From Actinokineospora spheciospongiae (lineage in GTDB: Bacteria; Actinomycetota; Actinomycetes; Mycobacteriales; Pseudonocardiaceae): 64,000 nt of DNA. A model generated the notes under the pieces. That model was given only the letters and a program-made list of their open reading frames with translations. It made no database searches and was not told the DNA's origin. Positions within the stretch are counted from its first letter, which is position 1, and every line of letters begins with the position of its first letter. Made by a program: the position numbers and the translations under genes. Shown piece after piece: positions 11,123-19,880 of the stretch. Location of the stretch: contig NZ_AYXG01000139.1 in the NCBI RefSeq assembly GCF_000564855.1, positions 62,001 through 126,000 on the forward strand, in the 5' to 3' direction.

Positions 11123-12202
11123 GTGGAAACGTGGCTGCTCGGCCAGGACGACGTGGGCCGCGTCCTGCGCGTCCTCGGTCGCGACACCGTGATGCGACGG
11201 GTGATCGACGCGCTGCGCGCCGCGCTGGCCGACCTCGGCCGGGGCGTCCTGGCCCCCTCGCCACCCCGCACCGGCTTCACCCGGGGCGGGGCGGTCCCCG
11301 GTGTCATCGAGGTGATGCCCCACCGCCAACCGGGCCGCGGCGTCACCGTCAAGACGGTCGCCTACAGCCCGCGCAACGCCCGCCGCGCCGGGCTGCCGAC
11401 GATCCTGGGCACCGTCGCCCGCCTCGACGACGACACCGGCCACCTGGTGGCGCTGGCCGACGGGGTCCTGCTCACCGCCCTGCGCACGGGCGCCGCGTCC
11501 GCGGTCGCGACCAGCCTGCTGGCCCACCCGGGCGCCACCACCCTCGGCCTCGTCGGCGCGGGCGCCCAGGCGGTCACCCAGGCGCACGGCCTGGCCCAGG
11601 TCCTCGACCTGCGCCGGGTGCTGGTCAGCGACACCGACCCGGCGCACGCGGCGGGCTTGGCGGCGCGCATCGCCTTCCTCGGCCTGGACGTGCGGGTCGC
11701 CGCGCCCGCCGAGGTCCTCGCCGGGGCCGACGTGCTGTGCACTGCCACCTCGGTCGAACCCGGCCGGGGCCCGGTCTTCCCCGACGGCCCGCACCGCGAG
11801 CACCTGCACGTCAACGCCGTCGGTGCCGACGAGCCGGGCAAGACCGAGCTCCCGCTGTCGCTGCTACGCCGGGCCCGCGTCTGCGTCGACCACCCCGAGC
11901 AGGCCCACGCCGAGGGCGAGTCGCAGCGCCTGGCCCCCGGCGAGGTCGCCACGACCCTGGACCGGCTGTGCGCCGACCCGGCCGCGGCCGAGGGCTGGCG
12001 GCACGGGCTGACCGTGTTCGACTCCACCGGGTTCGCCCTGGAGGACCACGTCGCGCTCGACGTGCTGCTGGCCGCGGCCGAGGAACTCGGGCTCGGCACC
12101 AAGGTCGCCATCGAACACCTCCCCGAGGACGTGCTCGACCCCTATGCGACCCGCCGCGCCACCACTGACCACTATGGACAGTCCACCGTGGTCGACGAGT
12201 GA
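11123..12202 (+). CDS. Lysine (or ornithine) cyclodeaminase, pipecolate/proline-forming
   Basis: This is a member of the ornithine cyclodeaminase/mu-crystallin family (about 359 residues), NAD-dependent. Segments in order match what I remember of lysine cyclodeaminases RapL, FkbL and PipA: PPRTGFTRGG-VPGVIEVMPHR (about 51-71), VTVKTVAYSPRN (77-88), DDDTG-HLVALADG, LTALRTGAASAVAT, the Rossmann LVGAGAQAVTQAHG (about 147-160), ADVLCTATSV, HVNAVGAD, VFDSTG and the C-terminal EDVLDPYA. It should convert L-lysine to L-pipecolate with loss of ammonia. That fits the A1 pocket of the divergent NRPS, where the usual Ile is a smaller Ala in an otherwise proline-like code. The frame is open further upstream, but codon bias and family similarity begin here; GTG 11123 (or 11120) follows GGGGG. 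Ornithine as substrate, giving proline, is the alternative. Confidence 0.85.
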   Translation: METWLLGQDDVGRVLRVLGRDTVMRRVIDALRAALADLGRGVLAPSPPRTGFTRGGAVPGVIEVMPHRQPGRGVTVKTVAYSPRNARRAGLPTILGTVARLDDDTGHLVALADGVLLTALRTGAASAVATSLLAHPGATTLGLVGAGAQAVTQAHGLAQVLDLRRVLVSDTDPAHAAGLAARIAFLGLDVRVAAPAEVLAGADVLCTATSVEPGRGPVFPDGPHREHLHVNAVGADEPGKTELPLSLLRRARVCVDHPEQAHAEGESQRLAPGEVATTLDRLCADPAAAEGWRHGLTVFDSTGFALEDHVALDVLLAAAEELGLGTKVAIEHLPEDVLDPYATRRATTDHYGQSTVVDE

Positions 12203-12293
12203 GGACGCACACCCCCGAACGGCGGTGTCGTGGGAAAGTGGCGACTGCTGTACTGGTTTGGCAAGGAATCAACCGATACACCGACTGGGGATC

Positions 12294-12692
12294 ATGACCA
12301 TGCGCAACTCCTTGAAGAATGCCTGTCGGAACGTGCTGGCCGCACTGGTACTGGCGCTCCCGCTCGTCGCGGCGGGCGCCGGGTCGGCCGCGGCGGCGCC
12401 GGAACTGCCGAGCGTCCAGGTCGACGCCCGCGCGTGCAGCGACACCGACCCGACCCCGCAGATCCGCCTGGTGCTCGGCCCGGGCGCCGTCGTCTGCTAC
12501 GGCGGCTACCGCGGCTCCCTCCGCGTCGACGACCTCTGGGCGACCGGGCTCGCGTCCGGCGGGTACTGGGGCTACGTCACGTGCAACCTGAACCCGAACT
12601 ACCCGCAGGAGCTGTTCGCGCCCAACGAATTCGTCCCCCTCAGCTGCCCGGTGATGTGGATCGGCATCACCGGCCCGAACTGGACGCCGTGA
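12294..12692 (+). CDS. Small secreted protein of unknown function
   Basis: A 132-residue protein with a clear Sec signal peptide: a basic start with two Lys/Arg clusters, a hydrophobic LAALVLALPLVAAGAG core, and an Ala-rich cleavage site near residue 36. The mature part (about 97 residues) has four cysteines, several aromatic/Gly pairs (CYGGYRG, GGYWGYVTCN) and no helices obvious by eye, which suggests a small disulfide-bonded beta protein, perhaps of the beta/gamma-crystallin or inhibitor type. I do not recognise the family. It is followed by a strong terminator and appears monocistronic. The ATG at 12294 has a second ATG two codons later. Confidence 0.7.
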   Translation: MTMRNSLKNACRNVLAALVLALPLVAAGAGSAAAAPELPSVQVDARACSDTDPTPQIRLVLGPGAVVCYGGYRGSLRVDDLWATGLASGGYWGYVTCNLNPNYPQELFAPNEFVPLSCPVMWIGITGPNWTP

Positions 12693-12724
12693 CAGCGGGA
12701 AGCACCACCTCCCGCTGACAGTCG

Positions 12725-12758
12725 CGTGTGGACCCCCCGATGACGGGGGGTCCACACG
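12725..12758. terminator. Intrinsic terminator hairpin
   Basis: A perfect 14-bp inverted repeat (CGTGTGGACCCCCC / GGGGGGTCCACACG) with a 6-nt loop, 32 bp after the stop of the small secreted protein. No long T-run follows, as is usual in actinomycetes. Confidence 0.75.
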
Positions 12759-12805
12759 TGTACCGTGACGAGGACTCCACCCGACGACGGAAACAGGTGC
12801 GCGTG

Positions 12806-13318
12806 ATGGGTCCCGGCGGCACACCCCCGGTCGGCGACGCCCCGCCCCCCGGGGTGCTCGGGGTGCTGATCCCCAAGCAGGAGATCCTGACCCGCACGCG
12901 GGACGCGGTCATCGCCCTGACCTGCTTGCGCGTCCACGAGGAAGGCTGCGTCCTCGAACTGGTCGCCGCGGCCCGCCGGGGCGACCGGCCGTACGAGACC
13001 TGGTTCGGCCGCACCGACGCCCAGGCCGGTGCCCTCTTCGCCCCCGTGCCGGGCCGCACCGACCCCGCGGCGGTCCGGGTCCGCGTCGCCCACGCGGGCG
13101 CCGACCCCGGCACCCCGCCCCTGCTGCGCGGCAGCGCCGGAACGTCCACACCGGACCTGCTGGAACTCACCCTGCGCTTCTGGCTCTCCCCGAACCCGCC
13201 CCCGACCCCGTTCGACCTCGTCGTCGAGTGGCCCGCCGCGGGCATCGCCCCGCACCGCCACCCGATCGACGGCGGGGAGATCGCCGAGGCCGCCCGCCGC
13301 GTCCAGCGCTTCTGGTGA
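12806..13318 (+). CDS. Hypothetical protein
   Basis: About 170 residues with good actinobacterial codon bias. There is no signal peptide, membrane segment or motif that I recognise. The N-terminus is Pro/Gly rich, the middle has acidic and Arg-rich strands (VLELVAAARRGDRP, RVRVAHAGADPG), and the end is a helix with ARRVQRFW. ATG 12806 is chosen; GTG 12797 is an in-frame alternative. It converges on the lipase gene 33 bp away. Confidence 0.55.
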   Translation: MGPGGTPPVGDAPPPGVLGVLIPKQEILTRTRDAVIALTCLRVHEEGCVLELVAAARRGDRPYETWFGRTDAQAGALFAPVPGRTDPAAVRVRVAHAGADPGTPPLLRGSAGTSTPDLLELTLRFWLSPNPPPTPFDLVVEWPAAGIAPHRHPIDGGEIAEAARRVQRFW

Positions 13319-13351
13319 CCCCGGAGCGCCGCCACCCGCCTCCGGCGGTGC

Positions 13352-14704
13352 TCAGGAACCGATGCCGACGTAGTCCTTGAACTGCACCGTGATCGAGTGC
13401 CGGTCCGACGGCCAGTTCCGCGTGGCCACGGTGCGGGTCGCGCCGCCGCTGCCGCGCACCGCCTGGGTGACCCGGACGGTGCGGCCCGCGTCCGGCTGGG
13501 CGGGCACGTACCGGTCGGTCCCGGTCACGAAGGGCAGCGTGCTGAACGGGGGCAGCGCCACCCCCGGCGCGGACGCGCCGTCGCAGCCGTCGTCGAAGAC
13601 GAAGGCCGCGAGGATCTGGCGCAGCCGGGGGGCGGTGGTGGGGGCCAGGACGTCCACGCCGTCGAACCGCAGGCGGTCGTTGTCGCCCGCCGCCTGCTGG
13701 TCGGCCCACCACTCGCGGTTGCGGATCACGGTGAAGGCGGAGTGGCCGGGGCACCTGTCGACGTGGTCGGTGATGCCGCCGGGGCGGGAGATCTGCAACC
13801 GCACGAAGCGGTTGGAGCGCTCGAAGGGCTCGAAGTAGTAGTGGTGGGTCTGCTGGCCCTCGCGCACCACCTCCACCTCGTAGTGCTTGCGGCCGTTGAC
13901 CTCCAGCGGGCCGAAGGAGCCGTCCGGGCCGGTCGTGACCGTGTGCGCGGCCCCGCCCCGGCGGGCGCCGGTGCGGTCGTCGACCTCCCAGACCCGCAGC
14001 ACGCCCTCGACGCCCTGGTTCTGCGGGTAGTACAGCGCCCGCCCCGCGATCACGACCCGGTCGGGCGGTTCGGGCAGCACCGCGGTGGTGCGGGCCGGGC
14101 GGTCGCGCAGGAACCGGTGGATGTGGGCGAAGCCCTCGGCGGAGGTGGTGGTCTCGGTGTGCCCCAGGGTGGGCAGGTGCACGTTGGTCGCGCCGCCGAT
14201 CGAGCCGTCGGGTTGCAGGCTGCCCCAGAGCGCGAGCGTGGGGACGCCGCCGGGCAGGGTGGCGCTGGAGCGCCCGTCGACGTTGACGTACCTGCGCACC
14301 GAGGCCGCCCGCTCGGGGGTGGCGAGGTAGGTCTGCGCGACCGACGTGCCCCGGGAGTGCGCGATGACGTCCACCCGAGGCGAACCGGTGCGGGCGCGGA
14401 CGCCCGCGATGAACCCGTCGAGGCCCGCGACGGCCTGGTCGTTGCTCGCGGTGCTGGTGTCGTACTCGTAGGCGTGCAGCAGGCCGTCGGCGTAGCCGTT
14501 GACCGAGAACCGCATGGCGTTGGACTCCCACTGCTGCGCCGAGCCCTGCTGGCCGTGGACGAACACGACCGGGGTGAACCCGGCCCGCACCGCCTCCACC
14601 GCGGCCCGCGCAGGCGCCACCGACACCGCTGAGGTCGCGACGAGCGCCAGCAGCCCCGCGAGCACCCCCGATCGGCGCCACCGGGTCGACGTCAGGGCGT
14701 TCAT
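13352..14704 (-). CDS. Secreted alpha/beta-hydrolase (lipase-like) with C-terminal beta domains
   Basis: A 450-residue protein with a signal peptide (RRSGVLAGLLALVATSAVSVAPARA). The hydrolase part shows the oxyanion strand VVFVHGQQGS (about 45-54), the nucleophile elbow VIAHSRGTSV (Ser near 115) and a His in LPTLGHTET as candidate third member. After residue 210, beta-rich segments (VIAGRALYYPQNQGVEGVLRVWEV, VTTGPDGSFGPLEVNGRKHYEVEVV) look like carbohydrate/lipid-binding or carboxypeptidase-regulatory-like modules. It probably cleaves esters outside the cell. Its ATG overlaps the stop of the upstream hydrolase (ATGA), so the two are co-translated downstream of the TetR gene. Confidence 0.85.
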   Translation of the reverse strand: MNALTSTRWRRSGVLAGLLALVATSAVSVAPARAAVEAVRAGFTPVVFVHGQQGSAQQWESNAMRFSVNGYADGLLHAYEYDTSTASNDQAVAGLDGFIAGVRARTGSPRVDVIAHSRGTSVAQTYLATPERAASVRRYVNVDGRSSATLPGGVPTLALWGSLQPDGSIGGATNVHLPTLGHTETTTSAEGFAHIHRFLRDRPARTTAVLPEPPDRVVIAGRALYYPQNQGVEGVLRVWEVDDRTGARRGGAAHTVTTGPDGSFGPLEVNGRKHYEVEVVREGQQTHHYYFEPFERSNRFVRLQISRPGGITDHVDRCPGHSAFTVIRNREWWADQQAAGDNDRLRFDGVDVLAPTTAPRLRQILAAFVFDDGCDGASAPGVALPPFSTLPFVTGTDRYVPAQPDAGRTVRVTQAVRGSGGATRTVATRNWPSDRHSITVQFKDYVGIGS

Positions 14705-16086
14705 GATCCTCCTCCGTGGTGGGCGGGCCGCCCGATGCCGCTCGCGACGGCGTCCCGCAGGTTCTCCCGCGCGTCGGCGGGCAGCAGGTGACCCGCGTGG
14801 ACGTTGGCGGCGTCGGTGCTGACGACCGGGCCCAGGTAGCTCGCGGGGTTCGGGTAGAGCCGGGACAGCGTCGGCCCGTCGAAGGGCTCGTGGGTGCCGA
14901 ACAGGCGGCAGAACGCCTCGCCGGTGTTGTCACCGGTGTTCAGCGCGATCGGCGCGACCACCTGCGAGAGGCGGATGCCGCCCAGCGCGAGCCCCAGCGC
15001 GTCGCGCTTCTTGGTGACCCCGTCGGCCTCGAACTCCAGCGGCCGGGCCGTCGGCGGCGGAGTGCCCCGCTGCACCCACGCGCGCAGGTGCTCGTAGGCC
15101 GCCGCGGTCACGTGGTGCATCGGCACCCGGCTGAACGGCGGCCGGTCGCAGGCGTACTCCGGCGCCCCGCCCAGGTCGCGCTCGGAGATGGGGGCCCGGT
15201 AGGCCTGCCCCTCGTACCCGGAGTGCGCCGCGCCCGCGACCTCCCAGCGGCGGAACCGGTCGGTGTCCGCGGGCCGCTGCGCGCTGCGCACGTCGGTCTC
15301 GGACTGGACCTGGAAGACCGGCTCCGCGCCCGCCCGCGTCGGCGCCGCGCCGACGACGAAGGCGTAGCCGTCGAACACCGGGCTCGTCTGCGGCAGCACC
15401 CGGTCGTAGAGGATCGCCATCCGGGCCGAGGACTGGGAGGCCTCGATCGCCAGCAGGGTCCTGGTCCGCAGCCCGCCCATGACCGTGCCCAGGTCCACGG
15501 CACGGCCGGCCTGGGTGAAGATGTCGTAGGACAGCTCGTCGGCGGGGAAGCGGCCGCCGCCGGTCACGTCGAGGTTTCCGTAGCGGGCGGGGCTCCACCC
15601 GCGTAGCTGCTCCGCCCCGACCCGCTGGGCCGACACCCCGACCCACGCGTGGCCCGCGCGCACCACCGAGTCGGCGTTCCACAGCGCGTCCAGGTCGTAC
15701 CCGGCGGTGACGTTCTGCCACTCCACCAGGGTCGTCCCGGAGAAGTCGCGGGCCCGCGCGGGCCGCCGCACCACGACCCTGGTCGTGTACGGGACGTCGT
15801 CGGCCACCCGCGCACCCGCGGCGGACCAGCCGTCGGCCAGCCCGGAGAGGTGGAACTCCTGCTCGACGTAGCCGCTCGCGGCCAGGTCGACGGGGGTGGA
15901 GAAGAAGGGGTGGGTGTCCTCGATCCGCTCGGCCAGCCGATCACCGGGCGCGGTCCCCGGCAGCGGGCCGACGACCCGGGGGACGGGGTCCGCCGCGGCG
16001 GTGGCCGACGCCGGGACGGCGTTCGGGGCGAGCAGGGCGAGCGCGGCCGTGACCAGGCCGACGCGGCGCCAGGGGGAAATCGGCAT
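14701..16086 (-). CDS. Secreted alpha/beta-hydrolase-domain protein (PF20091-like)
   Basis: About 461 residues from the ATG at 16086, with a signal peptide (RRVGLVTAALALLAPNAVPASATA). It has the wording of the 'alpha/beta hydrolase domain' proteins: SGTTLVEWQNVTAGYD, HAWVGVSAQRVG, a nucleophile elbow LAIEASQSSARM, VFDGYAFVVGAAPTR and VAGAAHSGYEG with the likely catalytic His. Substrates of this family are mostly unknown esters or lactones. It is translationally coupled to the lipase-like gene downstream. The TetR gene 115 bp upstream on the same strand is of the QsdR type, which in Rhodococcus is linked to signal-lactone degradation; any such role here is inference. Confidence 0.85.
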   Translation of the reverse strand: MPISPWRRVGLVTAALALLAPNAVPASATAAADPVPRVVGPLPGTAPGDRLAERIEDTHPFFSTPVDLAASGYVEQEFHLSGLADGWSAAGARVADDVPYTTRVVVRRPARARDFSGTTLVEWQNVTAGYDLDALWNADSVVRAGHAWVGVSAQRVGAEQLRGWSPARYGNLDVTGGGRFPADELSYDIFTQAGRAVDLGTVMGGLRTRTLLAIEASQSSARMAILYDRVLPQTSPVFDGYAFVVGAAPTRAGAEPVFQVQSETDVRSAQRPADTDRFRRWEVAGAAHSGYEGQAYRAPISERDLGGAPEYACDRPPFSRVPMHHVTAAAYEHLRAWVQRGTPPPTARPLEFEADGVTKKRDALGLALGGIRLSQVVAPIALNTGDNTGEAFCRLFGTHEPFDGPTLSRLYPNPASYLGPVVSTDAANVHAGHLLPADARENLRDAVASGIGRPAHHGGGS

Positions 16087-16200
16087 ACCGGCTCCCGCGA
16101 CGATGGGGGGTGGGGGCACACGGAACGTAACCGGACCCGCACACCCCGCACCAGGACGGGCGGAAATCGTGAGACCGCCGTCGCACGGGCGCGGGGCACC

Positions 16201-16779
16201 TCACCCGGAGGGCCGCAGCACCGCCCTGGCGGCCCGCTCGGCCAGGGCGGGGTCGAGCGGGGCACCGCCCAGCAGCTCGGCGTAGATCATCGACTCGACG
16301 ATGCGCACGTACAGGTAGGCGAGCTGGTCCAGCGCCGACGGCGACCACGGCCCACCGGGGCCGTGCACCTCCCGCAGGATCTCCCGCTGCGCCGACACCG
16401 CCCGCCGGTGCACCCCGCCGGTGGCGTTGAGCAGCACCCGCGCGGCCGTCTCCGGCTCACCGCGCAGGAACGCCCGGAACGGCGCCGACCCGCGGATCTG
16501 GTCGGTGAACCGCTGGGTCACCTCCAGGACACCGTCGTCCCCGCCGCGCCTGCGCTGCTGCCGCGCCCGCACCAGGAGCCGCTCGGCCAGCAGCCACAGC
16601 ACGTCACCGAGCAGACCGTCCCGGCTGCGCACCACCCGGTAGAGGGTCGCCCGGCTGATGGCCAGGGCCGTCGCCAACCGGTCCATGTCCACCGTGCCGT
16701 GCTCCAGGAAGAACCGGGACGCGCCCCGCACGACCTGCTCCCGGCTCACGACCCGCTTGGCGCCGATCGGGGTCGCCAT
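16201..16779 (-). CDS. TetR-family regulator, QsdR-like
   Basis: A 192-residue protein. The N-terminal helix-turn-helix reads SREQVVRGASRFFLEHGTVDMDRLATALAISRATLYRVV (residues 12-50), wording I associate with QsdR-type TetR proteins. The C-terminal two thirds is an all-helical ligand domain. It lies upstream of two secreted hydrolases on the same strand and probably controls them and itself. The ligand is unknown. Confidence 0.85.
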   Translation of the reverse strand: MATPIGAKRVVSREQVVRGASRFFLEHGTVDMDRLATALAISRATLYRVVRSRDGLLGDVLWLLAERLLVRARQQRRRGGDDGVLEVTQRFTDQIRGSAPFRAFLRGEPETAARVLLNATGGVHRRAVSAQREILREVHGPGGPWSPSALDQLAYLYVRIVESMIYAELLGGAPLDPALAERAARAVLRPSG

Positions 16780-17309
16780 GACGCCTCCACTCCCGCCGGG
16801 CCGCCCGCCCGCACTCCCACCCATCATCGTCCCCCACCACCACCCGGCCACGAGGGTCGCGCGTGCGCCGGTCCGCACCGCGCGGAAGCGGGGTGAGCCC
16901 ACGAGGTGGCCGACCTCACGCGGCACCGGGCGACACCGTCGGTTCGTCCACCCCCGAACTCCGGTTCGCCCGGCGCACCTGCCCGTCTGCCACGTCGGGA
17001 GCAGCCCTCGCCGTGGGGGAAGCGGTCGCTGAGGACGTTCTCGCCCCCGCCGTGGTGCTTCCCGGCACCGCTGAGCCACGCGGTCCCCCATCGTCGTCCG
17101 TGCCCGCTCGGTACCCGGGGAACTGGTCGCCGCGTGGTCGACGGTGTGTCCGGCGCCGCTGCGCACCAGCACAACCGGTTGAGTCGGCTCGGGTACGAGG
17201 ACCTGGCCGAACCCGCACTCACGCCGTGCACGGGCCTGGGGGCACACCCCGCCCGTTGTCCTGACGGGCCGGGGGCGGTGCGGGATGATCGCACCGGCCC
17301 CGGCCTCGT
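16780..17309. other. Gene-poor interval
   Basis: About 530 bp between the TetR gene start and the end of the lasso cluster. The overlapping open frames here show no codon bias, motif or homology I recognise. The TetR promoter must lie near 16780-16850. Otherwise I see nothing. Confidence 0.5.
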
Positions 17310-17328
17310 CCGCTGCCTCAGGCAGCGG
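17310..17328 (-). terminator. Hairpin over the stop codon of the lasso B2 gene
   Basis: A perfect 8-bp inverted repeat (CCGCTGCC / GGCAGCGG) whose 3-nt loop is the TGA stop codon of the leader-peptidase gene. It is the only strong dyad at the end of the lasso operon and may serve as its terminator or as an RNA 3'-end stabiliser. Confidence 0.4.
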
Positions 17329-17701
17329 CAGGCGACCGCAGTCGGACAGCCTGGCTGATGATGTACTCGGCGACCTTGGGCGGTTCGCCGACCGGCGCGC
17401 CGTCCACCTCCACCCAGGCGTGCGCGGTGAACGGGTCCAGTGCGAAACCGGTGCACCAGTCCGGTGCGCGCCCGTGCAGGCGACAGTACACGACCACGGC
17501 CACCGAGCGCGGCAGGCAGCCCTGGCCGGTGCACCGCGCGCTCGTCGCGCAGACGGTGTCCCGCGCCCGCTGGGTGAGTTCCGCGGACGCCGGGCGCGCA
17601 CCGCGGTGCAGGAACGCCACCGCCCGCGCCAGCCGCCGGGGCGGGAGCGTGATCAGCACCCGGGCGACGCCCACGGCGAGCCGGGCCCGGATGCCGGTCA
17701 T
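17318..17701 (-). CDS. Lasso peptide leader peptidase B2 (McjB C-terminal, transglutaminase-like)
   Basis: A 127-residue cysteine protease that cuts the lasso leader. The catalytic Cys lies in GQGCLPRSVAVVVYCRLHG (near residue 61) and the His in TAHAWVEVDG (near 96), the standard B2 pattern; the two flanking cysteines (ATSARC) are also typical. It acts with the separate B1 recognition protein, as in Actinobacteria with split B proteins. The ATG overlaps the B1 stop (ATGA). Confidence 0.95.
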   Translation of the reverse strand: MTGIRARLAVGVARVLITLPPRRLARAVAFLHRGARPASAELTQRARDTVCATSARCTGQGCLPRSVAVVVYCRLHGRAPDWCTGFALDPFTAHAWVEVDGAPVGEPPKVAEYIISQAVRLRSPAAA

Positions 17702-17964
17702 CCGACGTCCTCCGCGAGCTTCGCGTCCACCAGTGCCGTCACCAGGTTCTCCACGTCGCGGCGGACCACGGCGGCGTCGGCCGCCACCAGCGCGGTGGTG
17801 GCCGTGACGACGGCCTCGACGTCGCGGCCGTCGAGCAGGAGGGTGACCATCTGCTTGGCGGTCCCGTTGAGGCGCCAGTAGGCGGCGTCGCGGCCGGTGC
17901 CGAGCAGGATCGCTTGGTCGCCGGACTCGTGGATGGTCACGCCGGGGCGCAGGCGCAGTGTCAT
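17698..17964 (-). CDS. Lasso peptide RRE protein B1 (PqqD-like)
   Basis: An 88-residue PqqD-fold RiPP recognition element that binds the precursor leader and presents it to B2. Seen: the beta-hairpin start (RLRPGVTIHESGDQAILLGTGRDAAYWRLNGTA) and the helical C-terminal half, both normal for B1. Its likely ligand is the YIAPVF stretch of the precursor leader. It is overlapped at both ends by ATGA junctions with the cyclase and B2 genes. Confidence 0.95.
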   Translation of the reverse strand: MTLRLRPGVTIHESGDQAILLGTGRDAAYWRLNGTAKQMVTLLLDGRDVEAVVTATTALVAADAAVVRRDVENLVTALVDAKLAEDVG

Positions 17965-19775
17965 CCGGTGCTCCTCGTCTCGTTGTCGATGGCCCGCAGC
18001 CACCGCTCGGCGCCGACGACCCTCTCCAGCTCCAGCAGACCCACGTCCGCCAGCGCGGGGGAGTCCAGGTGCGGCAGCAGGCGGTGCGGGTCGACCAGCC
18101 CGAGGTCTGCGAGGCGGGCCGTGGCGAAGCCCGCCACCAGGTCGTGCCTGCGCCTGCGGTGCTCGGCGTAGATGTCGGCGGTGAAATCACCGCGGTCCCG
18201 CTTGGCGAACAACGCGCGCGGCATGAACGGGGCCACCGCCTCGGCCAGCAGCCGCTTGTCCTCCCGGGCGTCCAAGCGCGCCGACACCGGCGCCCGCAGC
18301 GCCGCTTCGACCACCCGGCGGTCGGTGAACGGGGCCTGCCAGGTGATGCCGGTGCCCGCGAACACCACGCCGAACTGCCGCAGGATCTGCCCCTGGTAGC
18401 TGATCGACTCGACCACCTGGTGCGCGGTCGGGTCCGCGCCGAGCGGCTCGGGGTCCCCGGCCGCCGCCTCCTCGAGCGCGCCCACCACCAGCGCGCGCCC
18501 CTCGGCGGTCAGCCAGCCGGGCAGCACCGGCGGCGGGAACCACGAGTAGGAGTCCGCCCGCCGCGCGGCTCGGCCCGCGGCCACCGCGGCCACCACCGAC
18601 CGCAGGTGCGCGGCGTAGGAACGCCGGTCGGCGACCCCGGAGGCGAACGGGCGCAACGGGAACTTGCCGGACAGCTGGTGCCTGCGCAGGACCCCGAGCG
18701 CGCCCAGTCCGCGCTCAGCCCACACCGATCGGTACACACCGGGCACGACGTCGAAGAGTTCGTCACCGCCGAGACCGGTGAAGTGCACCCGCGACCCCGT
18801 CGCGGCCACCGCCGGGGCCAGCACGTCCAGGTAACCGCGGGAAGCCGACCACACCACCGGGCCCTCGGCCAGCTCCACCGGGTCGGCGCGGGCGTCCAGC
18901 GTGAACGCCGTGCTGGTCTCCGACAGCGGTGGGAACTCGACCAGTTCGACCCCCAGATCGGCGGCGGCTGCCCTGGCCCGCCCGGTCTCGTCGTTCCACG
19001 GGCTCGTCGAGGAGGTGCGGAAGGCGCGGAACCGCCTGCCGAGGTCGTCGAGCGCATAGCAGATGCTCGTCGAGTCCAGGCCTCCCGACAGGTCCGCGGT
19101 CACCAGGCCCGCCGACCGCGACTGCGCGCGCAGGACGTCCCGCAGCGCGTCGCGCACACCGGCCGCGGCTTCCGCGACCGGGAGCGCGGGCCCACCGGTG
19201 GGTGACCACCAGCGGTGCGTGCTCGGGACCCCGCCGGGTGGCAGCCGCAGCCACCGCCCGATCCCCACCGCGGTGATCCCCGACCACATTGTGCGGTGCG
19301 CGAACGGCTGGATCGGCATCGCCTTCGCCAGCGACAGCGCCACCGAGGTCAGGTCGGGCGCGGCACCGGTCATGGCGCGCAGCACGGCGGGTGAGTCCGA
19401 CACGAGTGGCAGGTTGTTGTCCAGCGCCCAGAAGAATCGACAGGAACCTGACAGGTTTCCCTGGAAACGGGTGCCGCCCGGCCCTTGGCCGATAAAATGG
19501 GCGTGGGCAGAAATATGTCCGGCGACGGAATTCCACGAGTGGTGATCAATGGGATTCCCGGTCAACCGGTCGATGTCGAGCGCGGTCGCCGGGGGGGTGG
19601 TGGAAACAATTCGGGCACCGGGCGGGGACGCGATCTCGTGCCACTGCGCGTCCGGTGTCGAGATGATCCACGGGCGCCCGGACGGGTACCGCAGGACCTG
19701 GTCGCCGACGATGTCGCCTGCCCGCTCCCCGGCGGCGGCGGAGAGTGGGTCGTCCGGGAGCACGACGAAGGGCAC
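17961..19775 (-). CDS. Lasso cyclase C (asparagine-synthetase-like)
   Basis: A 604-residue ATP-dependent macrolactam synthetase. The C-terminal half carries the AMP-forming PP-loop DLSGGLDSTSICYAL (about 217-231), the asparagine-synthetase-like block FTGLGGDELFD and the REDKRLL-type segment AREDKRLLAEAV. The N-terminal glutaminase-like half lacks a usable N-terminal Cys, as expected. It should adenylate the Asp-9 side chain of the core and close the ring on Gly-1. The GTG start follows GGAGG at 5 nt. It lies 105 bp downstream of the precursor stop, with a hairpin between them. Confidence 0.96.
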   Translation of the reverse strand: MPFVVLPDDPLSAAAGERAGDIVGDQVLRYPSGRPWIISTPDAQWHEIASPPGARIVSTTPPATALDIDRLTGNPIDHHSWNSVAGHISAHAHFIGQGPGGTRFQGNLSGSCRFFWALDNNLPLVSDSPAVLRAMTGAAPDLTSVALSLAKAMPIQPFAHRTMWSGITAVGIGRWLRLPPGGVPSTHRWWSPTGGPALPVAEAAAGVRDALRDVLRAQSRSAGLVTADLSGGLDSTSICYALDDLGRRFRAFRTSSTSPWNDETGRARAAAADLGVELVEFPPLSETSTAFTLDARADPVELAEGPVVWSASRGYLDVLAPAVAATGSRVHFTGLGGDELFDVVPGVYRSVWAERGLGALGVLRRHQLSGKFPLRPFASGVADRRSYAAHLRSVVAAVAAGRAARRADSYSWFPPPVLPGWLTAEGRALVVGALEEAAAGDPEPLGADPTAHQVVESISYQGQILRQFGVVFAGTGITWQAPFTDRRVVEAALRAPVSARLDAREDKRLLAEAVAPFMPRALFAKRDRGDFTADIYAEHRRRRHDLVAGFATARLADLGLVDPHRLLPHLDSPALADVGLLELERVVGAERWLRAIDNETRSTG

Positions 19776-19838
19776 GACTGCCTCCGCGATCTTGGTTGCC
19801 TGGTCAGACCCGCTTTTGCCGCGGTGTGCGGCGGTGGT

Positions 19839-19874
19839 GCCGGTGGGGCGGGTTCCGGACCCCGCCCCACCGGC
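19839..19874 (-). terminator. Hairpin between lasso precursor and cyclase genes
   Basis: A 14-bp inverted repeat (arms 19839-19852 and 19861-19874, GCCGGTGGGGCGGG against its complement) just downstream of the precursor stop. It could be a leaky terminator or processing site that keeps precursor mRNA in excess over the enzyme genes. Confidence 0.6.
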
Positions 19875-19880
19875 GGGTGC

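Noticed and set aside
11123-12202. SbnB-type enzyme for 2,3-diaminopropionate
   Set aside because: No SbnA-like cysteine-synthase-fold partner is nearby, and the sequence blocks are those of lysine cyclodeaminases.
16780-17309. Several overlapping 80-150 codon frames on both strands
   Set aside because: None has codon bias, a ribosome site or a recognisable motif, so the interval is treated as non-coding.
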